DNA from: Bacteroidota bacterium
Lineage (GTDB): Bacteria > Bacteroidota > Bacteroidia > Sphingobacteriales > Sphingobacteriaceae
Reading direction: 5' to 3'
DNA: 52,858 bases
Assembly (NCBI GenBank): GCA_013289045.1
Contig: JABDAU010000018.1
Coordinates: 1 to 52,858, forward strand
Shown: positions 7,917 to 15,465 of the stretch, piece after piece
Numbering within the stretch: the first letter of the stretch is position 1
Layout: the number at the start of each line of letters is the position of its first letter
Program-made: the position numbers and the translations under genes
The notes under the pieces: generated by a model
What the model saw: only the letters and a program-made list of their open reading frames with translations
The model's database searches: none
What the model was told of the DNA's origin: nothing

Positions 7917-10495
7917 CCACTAAATATTTGTCCTTCAGCTCACCCAAAGGTGGGGTTGGCCGCACGCTGACCTTGTGTAACTGTGCAATGATCTATGCCA
8001 AAGGTTCTTCTTGGGCAGGAATAGACCCGGTGATCCCTATATTGGCAGACCTTGATTTTCATGCACCGGGTATCCATCATTATGATTTTACTATCCTGGA
8101 CAAGCATAATGTCGCCGAATGTTTTTATGCTTTCGGCGATCAGGACTGCTTGACCTATGAAGAAATGCTGGTCAAACTGAAATCCCAGCGACTCGGACTC
8201 CTGTTCCTGCTTACAGATATTATGAATGATCCCTCATTTCGCAAAATGTCCGCTGCGCTTGGCAAAGAACTGAAATTTAATCCGAAGTCTGCCGCCCATA
8301 TCTATAAGGAATTTAACGCTTTTATGGCGAAACTTCTGTCTGATGATAAATATGCCCCCTCGCGTCATCTGCTCAAAGTGCATTATGAAGGCAGGGACAT
8401 TTATATCATTCCGGCCGCTTCCCCTAATCACGATGATTTCAATCAACTGGTTTATAACTTTGACTGGTCCAAATTCAATGAAAATTTTGGCTTGTTCCTT
8501 TTAGACGGCATATTTCTGAAAGCCGCCGAGGAGATCAAAAAGACCGCGCCGAAAAACATGGCTATTCGCGTCCTGGTTGATCAGCAGGCCGGCGTTTCAC
8601 TGCCATCCGTACTGAACCGGTCACTCGCCGATGCCAGCGTGTTTGTCAGCGGCCTCAACCTGCAGAACAAAAGCGGCTTGGAGGGCATGATCGACCATTA
8701 CTGCAGGACCTATGAAAAGAGCCCCTGGGTAGTGCTGAACCAATACAAGTTCCGGAAGATCGCTCTTCAGAATTCTTTGAACCTTGATGTTTACCAGACC
8801 TCGCCCCATGAAGAATTCCGGGCACTGGATAAAGACGCACGGATTTCTTTTATTGATCAGCTGACCGAAAACCGCCAGGATCTCAAAAAACAAATCTTCC
8901 TTACGGAATTCATCAATGATGCCGTGCAGAAAGAGCACTTTTATTCCGAAAAAGACCTCGCGGTCAATGAACTGACGCGCCTGATCACTAGCATTGAAAA
9001 GAGTTTCCTGCAGGATGCAAAACCCGTCCAGCCGAAAAGAGAAAAAGCCAGAATCGTTATTATCGGCGAGCGTGTCTTCGCAGATGACACCTTTTCCGGC
9101 CCGCTGAACGGTATCTATCAGTTACTGGTCAATTATTTCTCAGCGGACTCCACCATTATTGCCTTGGCAGTGACGCACGAGGAAATCGTCGAGCTGGGTG
9201 ATACTTCTTTTCTTAAAGGGGCGCTGACGGATGTAGCGAATCTGACGGGGATAGAAGACTTGCAGACGGGGATCTATAATTTCTGCGTTGATGGGGATAA
9301 CGGCCAGCTGACCCTGTGCCTGAACGACATTGATTTTATTTCTTATCCGGAGCACCTTCGTTCCAGCCTGCTGGAAGCAAACCATATCAAAAGTTTTTCT
9401 ACTGCCGATTTTATAAAAGCACTGCCGATCAGCGATTCATTGAAAGGCACGTCTATGGCTTATTTCCGGGAAAATATCAACCGCTGGAAGGAGTACGTGG
9501 AACGGCCTGGAAGCGACCGTATAGATGGCATCCCGCTTTTTGTGAACTTCCAGCTACTTGCTTACCGCAAGAATCTGGTCTATGATAAAAAAGACTTCAA
9601 GACCAGCTACCGAAAGGAGTTCCACCGGAACTTTGAAGGTTTCCGTGCCCCGCAGGACCTCATCGATTTCAGTAAACTTACCAAGGACGTAAAAGAGTTC
9701 GAGAACGTCCTGCTTTGCAACAACCCGGACAATATCGCCATGTGGTATGAATGGCAAACTATTTTCAGCTTATTTTATGATCAGGGGGGAAAGCCGCCCG
9801 AGATTGATTCGATTGCCAAGTACCTCGATTTTCTGACCACCAGCGAAGCGCTGGAGGCAACCCTGATGTATCTGAAACTATTAACTAAAGCAGACCTGAC
9901 CAGCAACGAAAAACCTGCCGAATCAGGCTACGACTGGGATCACCTGCTGGAAGAGTTTTATGTGAATGAAAAAAACGGACTGATCTTTATCTGGCCGGAC
10001 GCGATCCCGACCCGGAAATATCCTGATGCAGACGAACCGAATGAACGTTCCGATAACAGCGTCATCTATCAGGTCCCGCCATCGTTCCATTTGTTTGAAG
10101 AATGCTGGCAGATTTCTATCGTCAATAAAAAGCGCGCGGCTACTGAAACCAGTAAACTATTAAAATTCCTTAACTATTACCTGACAGCGGAAGCACAGGA
10201 AATCTATACCCATAACGGAGGTCTGCCGATTCATCAGTACGTATTGTCATCGCTCGATCTTTGGAACATTTATCCGTTCCTGCCGCAGATCTGGTCCGTT
10301 TACGGCGATACCTATTCCGACCGGATACTGACCAAACGGGATTCCTTTGGAAAACTGTATGAAGCCGGCAAACTGATCAATCAATGCCTGACCAGGGCAC
10401 AACAGTATAAAGAAGTGACTAAAGAAATTTTGCTTGACCTTCTCATCGAGGAGCTCGGCGTATTGGTTAAACAGGAAATAGCAGAACTTACGTAA
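7913..10495 (+). CDS. KGGVGRT-type ParA/MinD-like ATPase fused to a solute-binding-protein-like domain
   Basis: 860 residues. The N-terminal 370 residues form a SIMIBI/MinD-like ATPase: SSPKGGVGRTLTLC at 9-22 is the deviant Walker A, with Arg where the usual GKT lysine would be (the KGGVGR variant; the signature Lys12 is kept), and LADLDFHAPG follows. From about residue 378 a second domain begins (ARIVIIGERVF). Its order of motifs recalls family 1 extracellular solute-binding proteins: LFVNFQLLAYRKNLV near 540, a helix where substrate-binding proteins place the 'N-kdlf' helix, and EAQEIYTHNGGLPIH near 760. There is no signal peptide, so this binding fold would be cytosolic. The domain call rests on motif order, not a search. 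It overlaps the previous gene by 4 nt and ends 2 nt before the permease gene. Confidence 0.7.
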   Translation: MTTKYLSFSSPKGGVGRTLTLCNCAMIYAKGSSWAGIDPVIPILADLDFHAPGIHHYDFTILDKHNVAECFYAFGDQDCLTYEEMLVKLKSQRLGLLFLLTDIMNDPSFRKMSAALGKELKFNPKSAAHIYKEFNAFMAKLLSDDKYAPSRHLLKVHYEGRDIYIIPAASPNHDDFNQLVYNFDWSKFNENFGLFLLDGIFLKAAEEIKKTAPKNMAIRVLVDQQAGVSLPSVLNRSLADASVFVSGLNLQNKSGLEGMIDHYCRTYEKSPWVVLNQYKFRKIALQNSLNLDVYQTSPHEEFRALDKDARISFIDQLTENRQDLKKQIFLTEFINDAVQKEHFYSEKDLAVNELTRLITSIEKSFLQDAKPVQPKREKARIVIIGERVFADDTFSGPLNGIYQLLVNYFSADSTIIALAVTHEEIVELGDTSFLKGALTDVANLTGIEDLQTGIYNFCVDGDNGQLTLCLNDIDFISYPEHLRSSLLEANHIKSFSTADFIKALPISDSLKGTSMAYFRENINRWKEYVERPGSDRIDGIPLFVNFQLLAYRKNLVYDKKDFKTSYRKEFHRNFEGFRAPQDLIDFSKLTKDVKEFENVLLCNNPDNIAMWYEWQTIFSLFYDQGGKPPEIDSIAKYLDFLTTSEALEATLMYLKLLTKADLTSNEKPAESGYDWDHLLEEFYVNEKNGLIFIWPDAIPTRKYPDADEPNERSDNSVIYQVPPSFHLFEECWQISIVNKKRAATETSKLLKFLNYYLTAEAQEIYTHNGGLPIHQYVLSSLDLWNIYPFLPQIWSVYGDTYSDRILTKRDSFGKLYEAGKLINQCLTRAQQYKEVTKEILLDLLIEELGVLVKQEIAELT

Positions 10496-10497
10496 CC

Positions 10498-11913
10498 ATG
10501 GAAACAAAAATGCTGACGGAGGTAAAATCTCCTGGATTACTGGACAGAGTATTAAGGCGCTTCGACCTGATGTCGCTGTATTTCGCACTCATTTTCGGCG
10601 CTTACGGCGCCGCCCAGATGACGGCCGAGGGCTGGGCCGGTATTCCCATGCTGATTTTGGCCGCGGTCACTTTCCTGCTGCCGACCGCCTTGGCCGCTTA
10701 TGAGCTGGGCACACTGTTCCCCGGCGAAGGCGGCATATACATCTGGACGCATAAAGCACTCGGGCCGGTCCACGGTTTTATCTCCGGCTGGCTTTCTTGG
10801 GTGCCCATCTTCTTCCTGCTCCCGTTAGGCGCGTCTACTATTGTCGCGCATGTTGAGTTAGTGCTTGGTATCAAATTATCCTTGTCTGCCAATATTCTGT
10901 TGCAATCCGGCGTAATCATTGCCATTACCATCATTTCCTGCATCAAACTGGTTTTTTCGCAGCGGTATATCAACTGGATGTTCTTCGTTTCCTTTGCCAC
11001 CGCAGTGATCGTTTTCGGCGTTGCCCTTTATTCAGGGAAACACGCAACGCCCGTCGATGCCTCGCTGTTTGACTTTAACGTCCTGAAGCACGGCGCCATG
11101 TATTCCGCGGCCATCCTGTGGCTCCTGGGTGTAGAGGTTCCTTTCAATATGGGTGACGAGATCAAAGACCATAAAAAATCAGCCGGATTCATGCTGTTGG
11201 TCGGTACGCTGGCACTGATGTTCGCCTATATCATCGGCATCGCCGGCGTGCTGCTGCTGCTGCCTGCAGGAAGTATCAACGCCGTAACCGGCGTGACCGA
11301 CGCAGTGAAAAGCATCTCACCATTCCTAGGCCTGGCCGTCGGCGTGATGATTTGTTTTGCCGTTTCTTCGCAGGACGTTGCATACATGAATGCCTATTCC
11401 CGCTTATTGTTCGTTTCAGGACTGGAAAAAAGAATGCCACCGGTGATGAGCTACCTGACCAGTAAAAAAGTGCCGGTAGCCGCTATCCTGGTGCAGTGCG
11501 TCGGCGGAATCCTAGTTGTGGTATTCTTTACAACACAGCAGAACCTAGCCGCTACATTTCAACTTTATATCGCCTCACTAATCGTCGTATGGGTCGTTTC
11601 CCTGTTTTACTTGATGATCGCGTTGCCGCTGATCCGAAAAAAATTCGCGCAGAAATATCAGGATAATGACAGCGTGTGGCGGATACCCGGCAGGAGCGCT
11701 ATAATGTGGCTGGTCGTGATCCTGGGATTCTTCTTCAATTTTGTTGCAATCTATTATGTATTTGCCAATCCTTTCACTGCGGATATTTCAGCAGCGGAAT
11801 GGCGAAGATGGCTGATCTCCATGGTAGTTGTAGTGATCCTCGCCGGATTAGCTATATTTTTTATTGGCGAAAAACTCAACCACGGCGAGCTGGACGAAAG
11901 CGCGCAGCAATAA
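10498..11913 (+). CDS. APC-superfamily amino-acid permease
   Basis: 471 residues, about 12 membrane helices. The start LLDRVLRRFDLMSLYFALIFGAYGAAQM and PTALAAYELGTLFPGEGGIYIWTHKALG fit the APC family of amino-acid/polyamine transporters (GxG in helix 1; E(L)xxxxPxxGGxYxW in helix 3). APC carriers are proton symporters or substrate/product antiporters in the inner membrane. It starts 2 nt after the ATPase-fusion stop, so it belongs to the same transcript. Its substrate could be the ligand seen by the solute-binding-like domain upstream; this is inference. Confidence 0.85.
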   Translation: METKMLTEVKSPGLLDRVLRRFDLMSLYFALIFGAYGAAQMTAEGWAGIPMLILAAVTFLLPTALAAYELGTLFPGEGGIYIWTHKALGPVHGFISGWLSWVPIFFLLPLGASTIVAHVELVLGIKLSLSANILLQSGVIIAITIISCIKLVFSQRYINWMFFVSFATAVIVFGVALYSGKHATPVDASLFDFNVLKHGAMYSAAILWLLGVEVPFNMGDEIKDHKKSAGFMLLVGTLALMFAYIIGIAGVLLLLPAGSINAVTGVTDAVKSISPFLGLAVGVMICFAVSSQDVAYMNAYSRLLFVSGLEKRMPPVMSYLTSKKVPVAAILVQCVGGILVVVFFTTQQNLAATFQLYIASLIVVWVVSLFYLMIALPLIRKKFAQKYQDNDSVWRIPGRSAIMWLVVILGFFFNFVAIYYVFANPFTADISAAEWRRWLISMVVVVILAGLAIFFIGEKLNHGELDESAQQ

Positions 11914-11928
11914 TTTAAACCATATATA

Positions 11929-12825
11929 TTGACGAGCTTACAGTATATCATCAAATTTTATAGAGCGAAGACCAGACTGCTGCTCCTTTCTGTACTTTGT
12001 CTTTTCTGCTGCTATGCCAGTGTAGCCCTGATCTTTACTTTTGCTTCGCTGGTAGAGCAGCGGACAAGTGCGGCATTTAACAGTCATTTCGCCGGAGCGC
12101 GCTATATCCTGTCCGGGCCGGCGGGTATTGTTTTTTCCAGCGGTCGGCTACAGTGCAGCAAGCCGGTTAAAACAGCCCTCTCGGGCAGCTTAAGCGCTGC
12201 TTTCCCATCTACTGTTTTCAAGATCGTCAAATGCGACGCGGGCAATGCTGACGCCTATATCCAGCTGAACACCGCACTGCCGCAGCAGGCGCTTGCCGCC
12301 TACTGCAATCATCACAAGATCAAAATGCTCAGCGGGTTCACCAAAACCGATTCGCTTTCCGCCTATGACGGTTATTTATACGACCTGAACAATCACCAGA
12401 ACAAGTTTTCCATTTTTTCATTCGGCAACCAACTGTCCGCAGCCGTTCTGGGAACAGAAACCTCCTCGGCGATAGGAGGGTTTGCCAAACTGATCTTCTT
12501 TTCTGCTGTTCTGCTGACCTTTTATATGACCCTGCTGTACTTCCGGGAGCGTAAAACGGAAGCCGCCGTATTCATTATCCAAGGTTATATCGATACCAAT
12601 CTGAAGATCACGATGATCGACAGCTGCATCCAGAACCTGTTTGCCTTCCTGCTGACCATCGCCTGTGTACCCCTGATATTAAAGGCCGTCAGTGCCAGCC
12701 CGCAGGAGATCAGTGCCGTCAGCGGGGGACTGATCTATATTATCCCTTACCTGCCGCTGATCACCATCGTTCAGATTCTTGTATTATTGAACCAATCCTT
12801 GTCCTATGCCGCAAAATTCAGATAA
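11929..12825 (+). CDS. FtsX-like ABC permease subunit (part 1)
   Basis: 298 residues from a TTG start at 11929; no in-frame ATG lies near the N-terminus. The topology is one membrane helix near 15-40, a roughly 140-residue non-membrane loop, and three helices near 185-205, 230-250 and 270-290. This matches FtsX/MacB-type permeases with an extracytoplasmic domain between helices 1 and 2. The sequence is divergent, so the family call rests on topology and on the ABC ATPase two genes downstream. It overlaps the next gene by 20 nt. Confidence 0.6.
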   Translation: MTSLQYIIKFYRAKTRLLLLSVLCLFCCYASVALIFTFASLVEQRTSAAFNSHFAGARYILSGPAGIVFSSGRLQCSKPVKTALSGSLSAAFPSTVFKIVKCDAGNADAYIQLNTALPQQALAAYCNHHKIKMLSGFTKTDSLSAYDGYLYDLNNHQNKFSIFSFGNQLSAAVLGTETSSAIGGFAKLIFFSAVLLTFYMTLLYFRERKTEAAVFIIQGYIDTNLKITMIDSCIQNLFAFLLTIACVPLILKAVSASPQEISAVSGGLIYIIPYLPLITIVQILVLLNQSLSYAAKFR

Positions 12826-13306
12826 TTATAGCTATCGGCACGCAGTCCTGCTAATCAAAAGGGCGCCGTGGCGTTCCTTCTGGCAGATGGCGCCGGCATT
12901 TCTAGCCAGCCTGATCCTCGCCAAAATGCACTTTTTGCTCGCCGCGCAGGACGCGCCTGTTTATATCCACGCCTTTCTGATTGTAGCGCTTTTACTGCTG
13001 ACGCTTTCAACGCTTGTGATATATATCAGAGAATCCCGTCTGGAACTGGAATCCTTTAATTACGCTTTTATGGCCGGTTTGAAAATGACCGGCATTATCC
13101 GTATTATCTATATCAAATGGCTGCTGATCAACCTGACGGGCTCATTTGCCGGACTAATGACGCAATTGCTGATGACCAGTTCTTTTTTCAAGCCGGAGAA
13201 CGACCTGTTGCCGCTTTGGATCCAGCTGATCGGGCTGAACCTGTTTTTTGTTGTTATATTAGGAATATCCACTATGATTTACGCCGTTAAAAAATGGAAG
13301 CTATAG
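12806..13306 (+). CDS. ABC permease subunit (part 2), 4-helix membrane protein
   Basis: 166 residues, with helices near 24-44, 50-68, 96-118 and 137-160. The start lies inside the 3' end of the previous gene and the stop overlaps the ATPase gene by 13 nt, so all three are translationally coupled. It looks like the second half of a split FtsX-type exporter: the preceding protein carries the extracytoplasmic loop, and this one only membrane helices. Confidence 0.6.
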   Translation: MPQNSDNYSYRHAVLLIKRAPWRSFWQMAPAFLASLILAKMHFLLAAQDAPVYIHAFLIVALLLLTLSTLVIYIRESRLELESFNYAFMAGLKMTGIIRIIYIKWLLINLTGSFAGLMTQLLMTSSFFKPENDLLPLWIQLIGLNLFFVVILGISTMIYAVKKWKL

Positions 13307-13944
13307 CGAACACCATCCAATTAAAGAATGTCTCCAAAGCTTACTCCGGCATAACAGCCAGGAACGAAGTTTTGAAGGATTTTTCCTACGACTTCCCGCA
13401 GGGCTCCTTTAACGTGATCCTGGGTAAAAGCGGCAGCGGTAAAACGACCCTGCTGAAAATGATCGGCGCACTGCTTCATCCCACTAAAGGGGAGGTGATC
13501 TTTAAAGGCAGGAAGCTGGGCACCCTGAATTTCGGTGAACTCGCCGAGATCAGAAGGACGCATTTCGGTTTTATGTTCCAGGAAGCAGGTTTACTGTCGC
13601 ACCTGACCAATGCCGAAAACATCAGTTTTCCTAAACTACTGGAGAACCCGGAACAGACGGCTGAGCTGGCGGAATATCTTGGCATCAGCCACCGGCTTCA
13701 TAGTTTTCCTGAAGAATGCAGCCTTGGCGAGAAACAAAGGGTACTGCTGGCCAGGGCCATGATAAACAGACCCGAATATATCATTGCGGATGAGCCGACA
13801 GCCAACCTCGACTGGTCGAACGCCCTCCGGTCCATGGAACTCCTGAAAGGCTATTCGGAAAAAGGTTCGACCATTTTCGTGGCGACCCACGACGAACGCC
13901 TGACTGATCTGGCCACCAACATCATTAAAATGGACAAGCTATGA
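13294..13944 (+). CDS. ABC transporter ATPase (LolD/MacB-like)
   Basis: 216 residues. Walker A GKSGSGKTTLLK near 45, Q-loop FMFQEAG, ABC signature SLGEKQRVLLARAM (a variant of LSGGQ), Walker B EYIIADEPTANLD, and H-loop VATHDER. Length and FMFQE.LLxHLT-type features fit the LolD/FtsE/MacB group, which drives FtsX-like permeases by mechanotransmission rather than bulk transport. It is coupled to the two membrane subunits upstream by overlapping ends and overlaps the flavin-protein gene by 4 nt. The transported or released substrate is unknown. Confidence 0.88.
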   Translation: MEAIANTIQLKNVSKAYSGITARNEVLKDFSYDFPQGSFNVILGKSGSGKTTLLKMIGALLHPTKGEVIFKGRKLGTLNFGELAEIRRTHFGFMFQEAGLLSHLTNAENISFPKLLENPEQTAELAEYLGISHRLHSFPEECSLGEKQRVLLARAMINRPEYIIADEPTANLDWSNALRSMELLKGYSEKGSTIFVATHDERLTDLATNIIKMDKL

Positions 13945-14378
13945 AAACTGAAGCCCTGCCAACCATCGAAAATCTTTTAGCCGACTACCGCCCGCGGATC
14001 TGCGCGCTGGCTTATATCATTGAAGATAACAATCCTGTCGTCTGTAATATGGGTTTCGCCGTACACGAGGAAAAGATCATTCTCCATACCAGTACTTGGA
14101 CCTACAAATGGAACAACCTGAAAGAAGGACAAAAAGTATCGCTGGCCATCGGCTATGACCATTTAGACCATTACGCGCAGGTTTTCGGCCGCGTATCTAA
14201 GATCGAGATCGGCCAGCCGCAATTTCTGATCCTGGAAAACCTTTATTTCAACAACCACCCGGATGCCGTCCATTACCGCAAGGGCCAGGAAGGCATACTG
14301 TTGATTACGCCTTACAAGGTCAGGGTAGGGAACGTTATCAACCGGCAGGTTAATTTCCAAGAATACGACTACCTTTAA
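13941..14378 (+). CDS. PNPOx-like split-barrel flavin protein
   Basis: 145 residues. The sequence (NMGFAVHEEKIILHTSTWTYKWNNLKEGQKVSLAIGYD) fits the pyridoxamine-5'-phosphate-oxidase-like split barrel, which binds FMN, heme or F420. It is the last gene of the cluster: its ATG overlaps the ATPase stop and a strong terminator lies 170 nt downstream. Its substrate cannot be predicted; NimA-like or general flavin oxidoreductase roles are known for relatives. Confidence 0.7.
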   Translation: MKTEALPTIENLLADYRPRICALAYIIEDNNPVVCNMGFAVHEEKIILHTSTWTYKWNNLKEGQKVSLAIGYDHLDHYAQVFGRVSKIEIGQPQFLILENLYFNNHPDAVHYRKGQEGILLITPYKVRVGNVINRQVNFQEYDYL

Positions 14379-14450
14379 TAATCGGCTTTGCTGTCCGACA
14401 CATGGTTAACTCTTTTTGTAAATGGATAATAAGCAGGATGCTGATTTGAT

Positions 14451-14471
14451 AACCGTCCTAATAGGACGGTT
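14451..14471. repeat. perfect inverted repeat
   Basis: AACCGTCCT (14451-14459) and AGGACGGTT (14463-14471) are perfect complements around a 3-nt loop. It lies 72 nt after the last cluster gene; no T-run follows, so it may be an operator or an RNA 3' stem. Confidence 0.5.
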
Positions 14472-14548
14472 GTTCATCAAAGCAGCTACCTAACACCCGT
14501 AAATCTTCAACAAAGCGGTGTGTGAAGTGTCCCTCACGGGCTACCTAA

Positions 14549-14582
14549 GGAAGCACACTTTCGAGTGTGCTTCCTTTTTTTA
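14549..14582 (+). terminator. strong Rho-independent terminator
   Basis: GGAAGCACACT (14549-14559), loop TTCG, AGTGTGCTTCC (14564-14574), then an uninterrupted T-run. An 11-bp perfect stem with a UUCG tetraloop closes the nine-gene transcript. Between 14472 and 14548 the 9-mer GCTACCTAA appears twice (14485 and 14540); its meaning is unknown. Confidence 0.9.
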
Positions 14583-14805
14583 TGACCATAAGCATTTGAT
14601 TGCCATGGCTTTATGACCGAACAGAGAACAGTTCGACAATTCCCAACAACTTTTTCAATTTATTAAATGCTAAGTATAAAAAGTTAGACTCTATTACATA
14701 GGCCAACTTTTCTTCGGTTCGACATTTCCTTGGGGTCTACGTCAATGTGTTATAGAGGAAATACAGTCGATGTTATCCTATTAATCCGCTACATTAGTTA
14801 TTTAT

Positions 14806-14985
14806 TTACATAGCTTCAGGTTTTCTGCTGTATCCAGCAATAAGATAAAGGAAATTCAGAATAACAGCAGCCTCTTCCTCATCGACCATAATATTATTTT
14901 TGGCCAGGACCAACATGGCTTTATCCACGGTTACCTTCCGTTCTTTAAAATACTGATTCCTTGATAGTAAAGTTTTTTTAATCAT
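14806..14985 (-). CDS. small helical protein following the recombinase, 59 aa
   Basis: The ATG at 14985 overlaps the recombinase stop (ATGA). It encodes 59 residues: MIKKTLLSRNQYFKERK, then VTVDKAMLVLAKNNIMVDEEEAA and a helical end. It has no membrane segment or signal peptide. Overlap with the recombinase gene indicates translational coupling; small helical partners of this kind are often seen behind Bacteroidota site-specific recombinases (recalled, not checked). The region 14583-14805 shows no gene. Confidence 0.6.
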   Translation of the reverse strand: MIKKTLLSRNQYFKERKVTVDKAMLVLAKNNIMVDEEEAAVILNFLYLIAGYSRKPEAM

Positions 14986-15366
14986 AAGTTTAATGTTTTA
15001 GTTGATGACAGAATCTTTGCTATTGCGTTATGGGGCTTGAGGGTCAATCGACCATCGGTATCAATCGCGATGGGAGTGACTAAATCTATCAAGTGTTTCT
15101 TATGGTATACGTCCATTTTTCCGAAACCTCGGAATATGTTATGAAACGGTTTGATGACTCGCCTCAGCCTTTCATTAAGGCGGGTCAGTTTGATATCGAC
15201 CTTTTCCAATTCATCTTCCATGTCATTGGAAATAGCCTTGTAATCTCTTTTTAAATTGATAAAATCCTCAAATTGTATCTTGCCTTCTATGAAGAGTTTC
15301 CTTGTTTTTGAAATAAAGAACGCTTGCTGTTTGATTTGTTTCCTCAAAGAACGTTGCTCGTACAAG
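14982..15366 (-). pseudogene. 5'-truncated serine recombinase, C-terminal part
   Basis: The readable protein has a coiled-coil segment (LRKQIKQQAFFISKTRKLFIEGKIQFEDFINLKRDYKAIS in outline) followed by KKHLIDLVTPIAIDTDGRLTLKP. This fits the C-terminal coiled-coil/tail region of large serine recombinases. The catalytic resolvase domain and zinc ribbon are absent. Before about 15366 the frame continues through sequence that is the antisense of a DUF488 gene end, so the recombinase was cut there. A Met at 15455 in that antisense part does not restore a recombinase. Confidence 0.65.
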
Positions 15367-15465
15367 CCAGAGGTTTCCCTGTTGTTTGCCGCGAAGGATC
15401 CTGAAACCAGTAATGCTGCCGTCTTAGCTGAAGTGCTGCATGAGCACCTTAGCAAGCGGGCTTAA
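15363..15465 (+). pseudogene. 3' remnant of a DUF488 gene
   Basis: The + strand frame ending at 15465 reads KPEVSLLFAAKDPETSNAAV and then LAEVLHEHL. This is the hallmark end of DUF488 proteins (TLLYAAKDxxHNxAxVLxxxL). Everything upstream of about 15360 belongs to the recombinase on the other strand, so only about 33 codons remain. Its stop shares bases with the stop of the MOSC-reductase gene (TTAA at 15462-15465). Confidence 0.6.

Noticed and set aside
11929..13306. A single frameshifted FtsX permease instead of two subunits
   Set aside because: The second frame has its own ATG and a 20-nt overlap, and its helices do not simply continue the first; two coupled genes are more likely, although a split cannot be fully excluded.
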